Source: an uncultured Slackia sp.
GTDB taxonomy: Bacteria; Actinomycetota; Coriobacteriia; Coriobacteriales; Eggerthellaceae
Reading direction: 5' to 3'
NCBI RefSeq assembly: GCF_959608125.1
Contig: NZ_CAUHPG010000011.1
Coordinates: 1-62,305, forward strand
DNA: 62,305 nucleotides
Each line of letters opens with the position of its first letter. Position 1 is the stretch's first letter. Shown here piece by piece: positions 8,034 to 16,129 of the stretch. A program made the position numbers and the translations under genes. Under the pieces are notes generated by a model. That model saw nothing but the letters and a program-made list of their open reading frames with translations. It was not told the DNA's origin and searched no databases.

Positions 8034-8062
8034 AAAGGGCGCCCTTTTCGGCGCCCTTTTTT
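8034..8062 (+). terminator. rho-independent terminator after the crotonase gene
   Basis: The 10-bp perfect stem AAAGGGCGCC/GGCGCCCTTT is followed by a run of six T. It separates the crotonase from the FMN protein. Confidence 0.9.
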
Positions 8063-8080
8063 ATCGGGAAAGGAGAGATG

Positions 8081-8698
8081 ATGAATATCGTCGGCATCAA
8101 CGGCAGCCACCGTGCGGGGAAATCGACCTCTGCGCTGTTGAGGGAGGCTCTTGCCGTCGCTGAGGAGCATGGGGCGTCCGTGGAGATGGTCGAATTGGCC
8201 CAACTCGATATCAATTACTGCATCGGTTGCAATTCTTGTCTGCGAAGCACGGCATGCGCCATTCACGACGATATGGATGCTCTGTATATGAAGATGCGCA
8301 ACGCCGATGGGATCATGCTCGCCACTCCGAATTATTTCTCTAATGTGAGTGCGCGTATGAAGTGCTTTATCGACCGGACGCGTCCGCTCCATATGGTCGA
8401 AAATCAGTTGAAAGGCAAGGTTGCCGGCGTCGCGGTCACGTCGGGTCTGAGCAATTGCGGTGGGGAGGCTGCAGGTGCCGCACTAAGGGATTTCTGCGCG
8501 ACACATGAAATGATCGTCGTAAATCCGCGGCCGACGGGACCCGTTCGTGCCTCCCAGGTTTTAGGCACGCAGGCGAAGGCTTTCACCGAAGGGGGCGGGG
8601 TCGAGTACCGAAAGAGCGCGGCATTGGATCCGGTGGCGCTTGAGTACGCGCGTCAACTCGGCGCTGACATGGTTTCGATGATAACGTCGCTTTCCTGA
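8081..8698 (+). CDS. flavodoxin-like NAD(P)H-dependent FMN reductase / iron-sulfur flavoprotein family
   Basis: The protein has 205 residues. It starts with the flavodoxin-fold phosphate loop GINGSHRAGKS. It then has YCIGCNSCL...ACAIHDDM, the cysteine segment seen in the iron-sulfur-flavoprotein/NADPH-dependent FMN reductase group, and ATPNYFSNVSARMKCFIDR, the second FMN contact. It likely binds FMN and shuttles electrons. The Cys triplet may bind a cluster or act in disulfide chemistry, but the spacing is not enough to be sure. ATG 8081 is preferred over the adjacent ATG 8078 because it leaves 5 bases after AGGAG. It is transcribed separately from the crotonase and shares a convergent terminator with the CoA-transferase. 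A role in supplying electrons to the dehydrogenases is possible. Confidence 0.82.
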   Translation: MNIVGINGSHRAGKSTSALLREALAVAEEHGASVEMVELAQLDINYCIGCNSCLRSTACAIHDDMDALYMKMRNADGIMLATPNYFSNVSARMKCFIDRTRPLHMVENQLKGKVAGVAVTSGLSNCGGEAAGAALRDFCATHEMIVVNPRPTGPVRASQVLGTQAKAFTEGGGVEYRKSAALDPVALEYARQLGADMVSMITSLS

Positions 8699-8927
8699 TC
8701 GACGTCGCATCGCAAGAATCGCGAGCGTATCGCTTGTCCTGCGGGATGTGGCGATACGCTTTTCTTTTCGAAAATCAGTGCGCTATGAATCGAATCCGCG
8801 GCGAAGCCGCATGGTTCGTCACGAGCGACGGCGTTGTCTTGTGCCGATGCGTCGGGGCGGCGGAAGCGGTTCGGGGCCGGGCAGGGATTGGCGGTGCAGC
8901 GACGGAATCGTGCGACGGCGGAAACAA

Positions 8928-8953
8928 AAGACGGGACCCGAAGGTCCCGTCTT
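8928..8953. terminator. bidirectional terminator
   Basis: AAGACGGGACC-CGAA-GGTCCCGTCTT is a perfect 11-bp stem with a 4-base loop. It is flanked by A on one side (T on the minus strand), so it should stop the CoA-transferase transcript and also transcripts arriving from the FMN reductase. The rest of 8699-8977 holds no gene that I can support. Confidence 0.85.
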
Positions 8954-8977
8954 GAGAAAGGGCTGTAATCGATGCGA

Positions 8978-10288
8978 TTACCAATTGCAAGCAGCTTCGC
9001 CGGCTTCCTGGCGCTTCGACTTGAAGATGGTGTCGGGGAGCTCTTTGCCGTGCCAGCATTTGATGCCGCCGTTTTCCTCCATCGCGGCGATCTTTTCATC
9101 GTCATAGCCGAGATTCTTCATGATCTCGACGGTGTGATAGCCGATCGGCTTGGAGAGGATGACCGGCGGGTCGCCGGCGGAATCGAAGCGAAGGGGAGAC
9201 ATGGGCAACGCCTTCTTGCCGAATTCTTCGTATTCGACCCAGCGCAGGGAGTCGTTGTCGTAGGCTTCCTCGTCTTTGATGATGTCGGTGTAGCGGAAGC
9301 ATTTCTGATGCGGAACCTCGTGCTCACGCAGGATTTCGTCCCATTCTTCGAAAGTCTTGGTGACGAAGGCGCTTTCAAGCCATTGGATGACCTCAGGCTG
9401 CTTTTCCGACTTCTTGAGTGCGGGCAGGTTGCAGGTATCGGGCTGGTCGATATGCTCGCTGTTGCCCGTAATCTCCATCATCATGTTGTAATACTTATCG
9501 TATTGCGGCATGCAGATGAGCATCCACTTATCGTCTTTGGTCTTGTAGGTGTTATTGAACGGGTTGGGCACGTGATGGCGGGATTTCGGGTAAGGCGCAC
9601 CGAACTGCGTGGCCATGACGCCGATATTGCCGCCCCAGATGGCAGCGCCGTACAGGTTGCAGACGACCTTGTCGCCCTTGCCGGTGCGGGTGCGGTTGAA
9701 CAGGGCGGCGAGGATGCCGCCGGAAAGGATGGATGCGGCATTGTAGTCGCCGAAAGCCTGAGGCGGGATGGCGGGAGATTCGCCGTCCTCGCGGAAGACG
9801 TTGGCAACGCCGCCGCGGGCAGCCCAGCATACGGCATCGAAGCCAGGCGTGTCTTTTTCGGGGCCGTATTCGCCGTAGCCGCGCATTTGAGCCCAAATCA
9901 ACGTGGGGAATTTCTCTTTCAGGCTGTTGTAGTCCAGACCGACCTTGACAAGGGCCTTGTCGCGCCAGTTGTTCACGAAGACATCGGCTTCGGAGAGAAG
10001 CTTCATCATGACTTCCATGGCTTCGGGATCTTTGAGGTTGAGCGCGATCCAGTTCTTGTTGGTATTATTCAGGTCGATCGTGGGGTCTTCCTCTTCGGTC
10101 TGCTCGCAGCCGAATCCAGGACCTTGGGTGCGCTGGGCGTCTCCCCAGAGGGGTTCGACCTTCATGATTTCAGCGCCCATCTCGGACAGGACCCTTACGG
10201 TTGCCGGTGCTGCGACCCATTCGCAGAGCTCGACGACCTTGACTCCCGCGAGAGGACCATACCCATTCAGTTTCTCACTAACGAGCAT
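8978..10288 (-). CDS. class III CoA-transferase, FldA/HadA-like (CaiB/BaiF family)
   Basis: The protein has 436 residues. It closely follows Clostridium FldA (cinnamoyl-CoA:phenyllactate CoA-transferase) and HadA: NWRDKALVKVGLDY, GYGEYGPEKDTPGFD and NPFNNTYKTKDD have near-identical counterparts. The catalytic aspartate that forms the aspartyl-CoA thioester is D181 in AFGDYN. Class III enzymes move CoA directly between two carboxylates, so this protein could load a new acid with CoA from the reduced product without spending ATP. Start: AAAGGAG lies 5 bases before ATG 10288; an ATG at 10303 contains this site and is rejected. It lies between the dehydrogenases and the thioesterase in the same island. 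The substrate cannot be read from the sequence. Confidence 0.92.
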   Translation of the reverse strand: MLVSEKLNGYGPLAGVKVVELCEWVAAPATVRVLSEMGAEIMKVEPLWGDAQRTQGPGFGCEQTEEEDPTIDLNNTNKNWIALNLKDPEAMEVMMKLLSEADVFVNNWRDKALVKVGLDYNSLKEKFPTLIWAQMRGYGEYGPEKDTPGFDAVCWAARGGVANVFREDGESPAIPPQAFGDYNAASILSGGILAALFNRTRTGKGDKVVCNLYGAAIWGGNIGVMATQFGAPYPKSRHHVPNPFNNTYKTKDDKWMLICMPQYDKYYNMMMEITGNSEHIDQPDTCNLPALKKSEKQPEVIQWLESAFVTKTFEEWDEILREHEVPHQKCFRYTDIIKDEEAYDNDSLRWVEYEEFGKKALPMSPLRFDSAGDPPVILSKPIGYHTVEIMKNLGYDDEKIAAMEENGGIKCWHGKELPDTIFKSKRQEAGEAACNW

Positions 10289-10397
10289 AGCGACTCCTTT
10301 CATGCCACATCCCGTGTTGCTGTGTACTACTGGACGGATTTATCATCCTATTCTGGTTTGCTGCTATCTATGGACAATTATTTATAATTAGGTAAAA

Positions 10398-10412
10398 ACT
10401 ATTCTTACAATG
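10398..10412 (+). repeat. 15-bp motif ACTATTCTTACAATG, copy 1
   Basis: Identical to 11086-11100. It lies in the AT-rich region 10289-10537, upstream of the CoA-transferase gene, and contains the -10-like hexamer TACAAT. Confidence 0.6.
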
Positions 10413-10537
10413 CTGAGATAACTGCAGATAAAAAGACTATTTCAAAATATATTAGGGACATATCTAAAATTATGTCTCGAATAGATGATTTCCATAGAGC
10501 CAAGTGATAGAAAAAGGACGAAAAAGAGCTTCTGTGA

Positions 10538-10993
10538 CTAGATGCTCGCCTTTTGGGCGGGCGTCATGGGCAGTTCGTCATCGGGTCCCATGATTTGAAC
10601 GACGAATTGGGTAAACGTCGCGCGTACACAAACGCGCCCGTTCGCGTCTTTGACCGTCGTTTCGACGACGACGGTCTGGCGGCCGTTATGCACGACGACC
10701 GCCTCGCATGTCATCAGGGCATCGTCGTCGATGTCGACGCCGTGTACGAAATTGAAGTTGCACTGGAGCGTCACGTTGCGTTTCCCGTACGAATAGACCG
10801 CAGCGCTCGTCGTCATGTCGCAAAGCGCCATGAGCACGCCGCCGTGGACGAAGCAGCGTGTATTCGCGAATCCTGTGCCCGTATGAGCCTGTACGACGGC
10901 GCGACCCTCTTCGAGCGATGTCAGGACCATGTCGTCGAAACCATCGAGGTCGTGAATGTGGTTGCGTGCTCCCTGCTTGATATAATCTTCCAT
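10538..10993 (-). CDS. PaaI-type hotdog-fold acyl-CoA thioesterase
   Basis: This 151-residue single hotdog domain has the PaaI signature FVHGGVLMALCDMTTSAA, where the HGG turn and the Asp on the following helix build the thioesterase site. The strand VTLQCNFNFVHG and the C-terminal strands fit the family. PaaI proteins hydrolyse stalled aryl- or acyl-CoAs and release CoA. RBS AAAGGAG lies 7 bases before ATG. It is divergent from the acyl-CoA dehydrogenase at 11133 over a 139-bp spacer. In this island it could relieve CoA trapping or release the end product. The family call is secure but the substrate is not. Confidence 0.87.
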   Translation of the reverse strand: MEDYIKQGARNHIHDLDGFDDMVLTSLEEGRAVVQAHTGTGFANTRCFVHGGVLMALCDMTTSAAVYSYGKRNVTLQCNFNFVHGVDIDDDALMTCEAVVVHNGRQTVVVETTVKDANGRVCVRATFTQFVVQIMGPDDELPMTPAQKASI

Positions 10994-11085
10994 GGCGACT
11001 CCTTTCTCCGGAATGGCAATAGCTATGATTCCGCTATCATTTACCTATTTTCAGGAAATTGAATATCGAAAACCTTCCTGAATTT

Positions 11086-11100
11086 ACTATTCTTACAATG
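11086..11100 (+). repeat. 15-bp motif ACTATTCTTACAATG, copy 2
   Basis: Identical to 10398-10412, 33 bases upstream of the dehydrogenase ATG. It includes TACAAT at 11094-11099 in the right place for a -10 box and extends into the small palindrome TTACA-A-TGTAA. Confidence 0.6.
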
Positions 11101-11132
11101 TAATACGAAACCGTCACGGAAAAGGAACGGTC

Positions 11133-12293
11133 ATGGATTTGAATTTGAGTATAAAACAGCAGGAAATCGCCCGTAATTTCCGTACGTTCGGTGAACGTGT
11201 TTTCACCCCGGAAAGCGTGAAGCGCTGGTGCGCCGGGCAGGGTCTGCCCGACGAGGTGGTCCACGAATTCGCCGACGTTTATTTCGGATCCTGCGATTTC
11301 GTCGACGAGTTCGGCGTCGCCCACTACGATCTTGTGTCTAAGGCTTTGATTCTCGAAGAGCTGTCGCGTTGCGCCGGCACCACGTTGCCGTTCCAGCACG
11401 ATTTCTTCGATCTCGAAATCGTCGAACGGTTCGCTGCGGACGATACGCTGCGCAGGCTCCTCGCCACTTATCGAAGCGAGGGAAGACTCATGTTCGCCGT
11501 GGCCATCTCCGAATCCGATGCAGGTTCTGACGTCATGGGCATCAAGACGACCGTACGCACGGTCGACGACCGCATTCTCCTCAACGGGGAGAAATCCTTC
11601 GTGTTCAATGGAGAGTATTCGCCCTATATATTGGTGGCGGCGATCGATGCCGATGACGCGTCCGAGAGCAAATACCCCCATCTGTCTTTGTGGCTCGTTC
11701 CGAGCGATACGCCGGGCGTGCGTGCGTATCCGATCGAAAAAATCGGTCAGGCCATGGTGCCGTTCGCCGCAATGAAGTTCATCAACGTCGAGATGCAACC
11801 CGAGTGGCGCTTGAATACGAGAGAGGTTTCGTTTCCCGCGTTGTTCAAGCTGCTTGACACGGGCCGCGTATTCATAGGGGCGTCGTGTTTGGGCATGGCC
11901 CAGGCCGCATTGGAAGATGCGGTGGCCACGGCGCGCAAGCGCAAGCGCTTCGGTCGAAACATCATCGAGTTCCAGCAGATCGCTCAGCTTGTCACCGATA
12001 TGGAGGTGCGTGTGCAGGCTATGCGCTCCATACTGTATAAGACGGCGTGGCAGATCGACGAGCGTTCCGAAGAAGGGCGCCTATCTTCGGCTTTGATGAA
12101 GCGTTTCATTCCCATGACGGCCACTCAAGTCGCTTCGGATGCCATGCAGGTGATCGGCAGCGAAGGCTATACGGAGCAGTCGAGGGTCGCTCGCATTTGG
12201 CGAGATTGCCGCGGCAACCAGCTCGCGGAGGGTACCGACCAAATCATGGTTCGTGTGGCAACGCCGTTGATTATGGACAAATACGAAAAATAA
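11133..12293 (+). CDS. acyl-CoA dehydrogenase, CaiA-like but with canonical glutamate
   Basis: This 386-residue complete dehydrogenase has MFAVAISESDAGSDVMGIKTT, LNGEKSFVFNG, the arginine-rich RKRKRFGRNI and VIGSEGYTEQSRVARIWRDCRG. The terminal motif AEGTDQIM keeps the glutamate base, unlike the otherwise CaiA-like fragment at 1-497. The N-terminal domain is less conserved than in the other two paralogues. It probably reduces an enoyl-CoA or oxidises its saturated form with ETF as partner. The gene is divergent from the PaaI thioesterase, has the 15-bp shared motif in its promoter and is closed by a terminator. Three different dehydrogenases in 12 kb suggest successive or alternative substrates. 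Confidence 0.92.
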   Translation: MDLNLSIKQQEIARNFRTFGERVFTPESVKRWCAGQGLPDEVVHEFADVYFGSCDFVDEFGVAHYDLVSKALILEELSRCAGTTLPFQHDFFDLEIVERFAADDTLRRLLATYRSEGRLMFAVAISESDAGSDVMGIKTTVRTVDDRILLNGEKSFVFNGEYSPYILVAAIDADDASESKYPHLSLWLVPSDTPGVRAYPIEKIGQAMVPFAAMKFINVEMQPEWRLNTREVSFPALFKLLDTGRVFIGASCLGMAQAALEDAVATARKRKRFGRNIIEFQQIAQLVTDMEVRVQAMRSILYKTAWQIDERSEEGRLSSALMKRFIPMTATQVASDAMQVIGSEGYTEQSRVARIWRDCRGNQLAEGTDQIMVRVATPLIMDKYEK

Positions 12294-12339
12294 GGGAGGC
12301 GTTTCGTCCTTTATCGCGGTGCGTTAGACGAAATCGATA

Positions 12340-12369
12340 GAAGGCCCCGGCATTTGTCGGGGCCTTCTT
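12340..12369 (+). terminator. rho-independent terminator
   Basis: The perfect stem GAAGGCCCCG/CGGGGCCTTC with an 8-base loop lies 47 bases after the dehydrogenase stop. Confidence 0.8.
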
Positions 12370-12625
12370 CATGCTGATCCTATAGATAAAGAAAAATAAA
12401 TAGGATAAATATATAAATATGTGTAAATGGATATTAGGTTTTCGTCACATATTCAGTCAGTAATATCTTTTTATTAGAGAAACTATTGAATCAAATGGTT
12501 ACTATTGACACTTTGACCATACATAAGAAGGAACAATGGCGCGATTATGAATATAACGTGAAAGGGCTCGGGCGATCGGCGATTGCGGAATCGGCCCGCT
12601 CGAGCGAACGAGAAGGAGGTTTCTC

Positions 12626-13894
12626 TTGAGTGCAGTGGCTACGAAAGAGAAGATGAGCGTTCGCCATATGCTCATTGTTCTCACGGGCATCATGATCACA
12701 TTCGGATGTTCGGCATTGTGTTTCTCAACCTGGGGTCTGTTCCAGCCGGTCGTTTCTACGGCCCTCGATATCCCCACGACGTCGTTCGCTCTTTATGTGA
12801 CCATCATGTATCTTGCCATGACGGTCGCTTCGCCTTTCGCGGGCAAGCTTCTTCAGACCGTTGACGCGCGCATCGTGTTGACCGCTTGCGCCGTCTTGGT
12901 GGGCACCGGCTTCCTTCTGATGAGCATGGCGTCTTCGATTGTCTTCTTCTATGCGGCGGGCATTCTGCTCGGCATCGGCGAAGTCGTTCTTCTGTGGCTT
13001 GCGGTTCCTACGCTGATCAATAATTGGTTCGCCGAGCGCGCCGGTTTCTTCATCGGCATTTGCATGTGCATGACCGGCGTCGGCGGCGCCGTATGGTCCT
13101 CCGTTTTCACCGCGCTTACCACGAGCGGCATGGACTTCCATACTATTTATATGATTTGGGGCGTCATCGCTTTGGTCACGTCGGTTCCCTTCACTTTGTT
13201 CTGCGTGCGGAGCCGTCCCGAAGATTGCGGCCTTCGTCCTTACGGTGCGACCGCCGTCGGTGACTCGGGCGCTCCCGTCAAGCCTCGCGGCCTTAGCGCC
13301 AGTGCCGCTATGAAGTCCCCGGTCTTTTATGTGATCTGCCTCTTCGCGGGACTTATCAATATCGCCATTCTGGTTGCGCAGCAGTTCCCGACCTACACCA
13401 AGTCGTTGACCGACGTCGCATTCGACGTCGTGGTCGTCGGCGGCATCATGGCTACCGTCATGATGGTCGGCCAGGCCATCGCCAAGGTCGCTTTGGGGGG
13501 ATTCGCGGACAAGAACGCCCGTACTACGCTGATTTTCGCATTCTCTTGCGGAGTCATCGGCGTTCTGCTCTGCTGGTTCGGCACGGCTTCCGAATTCATC
13601 CTTTACGGCGGCGCCTTCATCTTCGGCTTTATGTATGCGACTGCCGTCACCTTGGTTCCGATCATGGTTCGCCAGATTTTCGGTACGCGTGAGTACTCCG
13701 TGATCTACTCTCGCATCAGCTCCGTGTTCAATCTGGTCGCATCTTTCGCTTCCTTGATTTGGGCATGGATCGGCGGCTCCTTCGGATTCAACGCAGTGTT
13801 CGCCGTTGCTCTCGTGATGTTCGTCGCCATCCTGGCGATGGGCCTGTATTGCTTCGCCAAGCAGAAGAGCATCGTCGCCGCTTGGACCGAGTAG
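12626..13894 (+). CDS. MFS transporter, OFA-like carboxylate carrier
   Basis: This 422-residue integral membrane protein has about 12 hydrophobic helices and a central cytoplasmic loop around residues 190-230. Its layout matches the MFS OFA branch (oxalate:formate antiporter-like), whose known members move carboxylates. The start is TTG 12626, fixed by AAGGAGG 6 bases upstream; no ATG is as well placed. Codons are highly optimised for a membrane protein. A terminator follows the stop. Lying at the right border of the CoA island, it is the obvious candidate for uptake of the island's acid or exchange with the reduced product. The 332-bp upstream spacer is very AT-rich and holds no other gene. 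Confidence 0.85.
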   Translation: MSAVATKEKMSVRHMLIVLTGIMITFGCSALCFSTWGLFQPVVSTALDIPTTSFALYVTIMYLAMTVASPFAGKLLQTVDARIVLTACAVLVGTGFLLMSMASSIVFFYAAGILLGIGEVVLLWLAVPTLINNWFAERAGFFIGICMCMTGVGGAVWSSVFTALTTSGMDFHTIYMIWGVIALVTSVPFTLFCVRSRPEDCGLRPYGATAVGDSGAPVKPRGLSASAAMKSPVFYVICLFAGLINIAILVAQQFPTYTKSLTDVAFDVVVVGGIMATVMMVGQAIAKVALGGFADKNARTTLIFAFSCGVIGVLLCWFGTASEFILYGGAFIFGFMYATAVTLVPIMVRQIFGTREYSVIYSRISSVFNLVASFASLIWAWIGGSFGFNAVFAVALVMFVAILAMGLYCFAKQKSIVAAWTE

Positions 13895-13949
13895 GTTTTC
13901 GAGACGTTGCGACGAAGGTCGGCCTTTCGTGTCGATTGCGATAGGGGTA

Positions 13950-13983
13950 GGATGCCGGGCATGATGCGCCCGGCATCCTTTTT
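13950..13983 (+). terminator. rho-independent terminator after the MFS gene
   Basis: The 11-bp perfect stem GGATGCCGGGC/GCCCGGCATCC is followed by TTTTT. Confidence 0.92.
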
Positions 13984-14059
13984 GTTGTTGCGGGTTTCAT
14001 CCCTTTCGACGTTATCGTATGCGTTCGCGCGCGTGGCCGTTTTCGGAAAGGAGAAAACG

Positions 14060-14704
14060 ATGAAGAAGCTGCTGTATCTTTTCGATGGGAATAAGGATAT
14101 CGAACAGATCGGCGAAGAGGTCGCTTCTATGGCGGCGGCTTTCGATGACCTGGAGGCCGATCGGTCCCTTGCGGCGCCTGTGATAGCCGATGTATCGTGG
14201 TGCGCCGATGGTGCATTGCGTTCGCCTGATGTTTCGACGCTTGCCGACAAGGGGTTCGACGTCGGGGCCGTATTGGATTGCAGCATCGACGATTTGCGTT
14301 CCGGATGCTTGCGGGAAGGCGTGGATTCCGAATGCGGGCCCTTTATCATGGTCGAGGCAGGCGACCTCGGTTCGGTTTCGGGCGCTGAGGTCGACGGTTT
14401 GGTCGACGATATCGTTGCTGCGATTCCCGCTCGCGCGCTAGGTCGAACTATAATCGTGTGGCGTGGCGGCGATACTCTTGATCAGGAGCTGTTCGTGATG
14501 GGAAGAATCGCCGCCGTGCGCATCGCATTCGCGAAAACGATGGGGGAGAAGGCCGAAGGGCCGCTTTTGTACCTCGATACCATGGGCGACGCGAAGCGCG
14601 CCGCCTCGCTTACAGTCGAGGGGATGTTCGATGGCGCATGCTGCAGAGAAGACGACTGGTCGCCCGTGAAATTCGCATCGCTTGCACAGCGAATCGCCGA
14701 ATAG
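14060..14704 (+). CDS. hypothetical protein, 214 aa
   Basis: I do not recognise a family. The protein is soluble and acidic, begins with the hydrophobic strand KKLLYLFDG and has alternating strands and helices with conserved-looking VIADVSWC, FIMVEAGDLG and TIIVWRGGDTLD segments. This would suit an alpha/beta Rossmann-like or flavodoxin-like fold. The ATG is fixed by GGAAAGGAGA, 4-7 bases upstream. The gene ends 14 bases from the stop of the convergent glycosylase-epimerase fusion. Nothing nearby shares its direction closely enough to form an operon. Confidence 0.68.
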   Translation: MKKLLYLFDGNKDIEQIGEEVASMAAAFDDLEADRSLAAPVIADVSWCADGALRSPDVSTLADKGFDVGAVLDCSIDDLRSGCLREGVDSECGPFIMVEAGDLGSVSGAEVDGLVDDIVAAIPARALGRTIIVWRGGDTLDQELFVMGRIAAVRIAFAKTMGEKAEGPLLYLDTMGDAKRAASLTVEGMFDGACCREDDWSPVKFASLAQRIAE

Positions 14705-14718
14705 CCGTTCTAGGTCGT

Positions 14719-16101
14719 CTAGCTCCAGGGGTCCTGTTCGAAAAGCGGTTCGGGATCGGGATTTCGGTCGGAATACGGATCGTATCCGTCATCATCTTCC
14801 GCTTCGGCGCGGAAGAATTCGGCGTTCCTCTTCGTTTTCGCTGCGTTCTCTGCGTTGCGCGCGACGGCTCTAGCGGCTTCTCGCTCGGCCGGATGCGCGC
14901 CTTGGCCGTCGAGCAACGGCTCGATATATGCGATCGAAGCGACGCGCACGATGCCGCAGAAGGCGAACGCGTACGGGGTGGCAAGACCGGGCTTGGGAGC
15001 GATCATGGTCACGGTTGCGTCGGCTTTGATGCAAGGCCGCGCCGCTTTGCCTGTCTGGGCGTTCATGCCGCTCGGCACATCGGCGGCTATGACATGCAGG
15101 CCGCAGGAGCGTGCGTCGCAGACGGCCGATATCCAGTCGTCGAAAGGCGCGCGCACCGTATCGTGCTCGAAGCCGGTGCCGAGCAGCGCGTCGATTGCTA
15201 CTTGGGCGTTCGCGAGCACGGCGCGCAGCGATGAGGGGTCGGGGTTCGAAATGATGCGCGCATGCGGATGGCGTGCGAGCGCGGCCTGCGCCTCCAGGGC
15301 GGCCTCGCGTGCAGGGCGGGCGTCCAGGCGCTCGGGCGGCCTCGCGCAGACGACATCGACGCCGAACCCCTCTTCGGCGAGCGCGCGCGCCGCCACCCAT
15401 CCGTCTCCGCCGTTGTTGCCGTTTCCGCAGAGGATCGCGACGCGCGCATCGGCGCCGCATCCCGTCGCTTCGACCGCGCGGCGCGCTTCGCGTGCGAGTG
15501 CGTACCCCGCGCGGCGCATGAGCGTAGCGAGCGAGGTGCCCGACTGTTCGATCAGGCGTTCGAGTTCCGCGACGCGTGCCACATCGAGCACGGGCGCCTC
15601 GAAGGGTCGCAGGTGCCCGTGCAGCGCATCGGCGTAGGCGCTCGTCAGCGATTCGATGCTCTCTTTCGCGTTTGCGGGGCTCGTCGAGGGCAGGACGGTG
15701 CAGGGTCTGCCGAAACGTTTCTCGCACAGGCGCGCGTATAGGTCGCCCGCTTTCGCGCCCGTGGCGAAGACGGCCTCGATATCGGCGACGGAAAAGATGC
15801 GCCCCAGGTCGTTCGGCTCGGCGTTGCGGATGCTCGCGTCGCTTGCCCCCTCGATATCGCACGAGGCGATCACATCCCACAGCGCGATATGCCGGCGCAG
15901 CAGCAGATCGCGCTTGTCTTCGGGCGTGGCGGGAACGGGTTCATCGAATATCGCCGCGAGCACCCGCCAAAACCGGTTGCGTGGATGTCCGTAGAAAAAC
16001 CCTTCTTCGCGGCTTTTGGGCGAAGGGATGCTGCCGAGCACGAGGACGCTGCTATTTCGGTCGAAGACCGGTTCGATCGTGTGGATGACGTGCTCGGGCA
16101 T
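14719..16101 (-). CDS. fusion: hypoxanthine/uracil-DNA glycosylase (UDG family 6) + NAD(P)HX epimerase (NnrE/YjeF-N)
   Basis: A single 460-residue frame with two unrelated enzymes. Residues 1-165 match the family 6 DNA glycosylases (HDG): VLVLGSIPSPKSREEGFFYG followed by HPRNRFW, where N42 is the expected catalytic Asn, and LPSTSPAN as the DNA-binding loop near 138. Residues ~170-400 are a YjeF-N domain: CGNGNNGGDGWVAARAL at 225-241, IDALLGTGF with the catalytic Asp near 304, and ADVPSGMNAQTG. This domain epimerises damaged NADHX/NADPHX. The ADP/ATP-dependent dehydratase half (NnrD) is missing. A short acidic tail ends the protein. RBS GAAGGAG lies 4 bases before ATG. Both halves handle damage repair of base-containing molecules, and no stop or frameshift separates them. 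Confidence 0.88.
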   Translation of the reverse strand: MPEHVIHTIEPVFDRNSSVLVLGSIPSPKSREEGFFYGHPRNRFWRVLAAIFDEPVPATPEDKRDLLLRRHIALWDVIASCDIEGASDASIRNAEPNDLGRIFSVADIEAVFATGAKAGDLYARLCEKRFGRPCTVLPSTSPANAKESIESLTSAYADALHGHLRPFEAPVLDVARVAELERLIEQSGTSLATLMRRAGYALAREARRAVEATGCGADARVAILCGNGNNGGDGWVAARALAEEGFGVDVVCARPPERLDARPAREAALEAQAALARHPHARIISNPDPSSLRAVLANAQVAIDALLGTGFEHDTVRAPFDDWISAVCDARSCGLHVIAADVPSGMNAQTGKAARPCIKADATVTMIAPKPGLATPYAFAFCGIVRVASIAYIEPLLDGQGAHPAEREAARAVARNAENAAKTKRNAEFFRAEAEDDDGYDPYSDRNPDPEPLFEQDPWS

Positions 16102-16129
16102 GATGCTCCTTCGTATCGTCGATGCGGCT

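Noticed and set aside
8972..10387. Long plus-strand frame opposite the CoA-transferase gene
   Set aside because: Shadow of a well-supported class III CoA-transferase; no ribosome-binding site and no domain.
12501..12560. TTGACA at 12505-12510 as the MFS -35 box, and a five-codon frame at 12537
   Set aside because: No -10 hexamer lies at 16-18 bp, and the tiny frame has no supporting feature.
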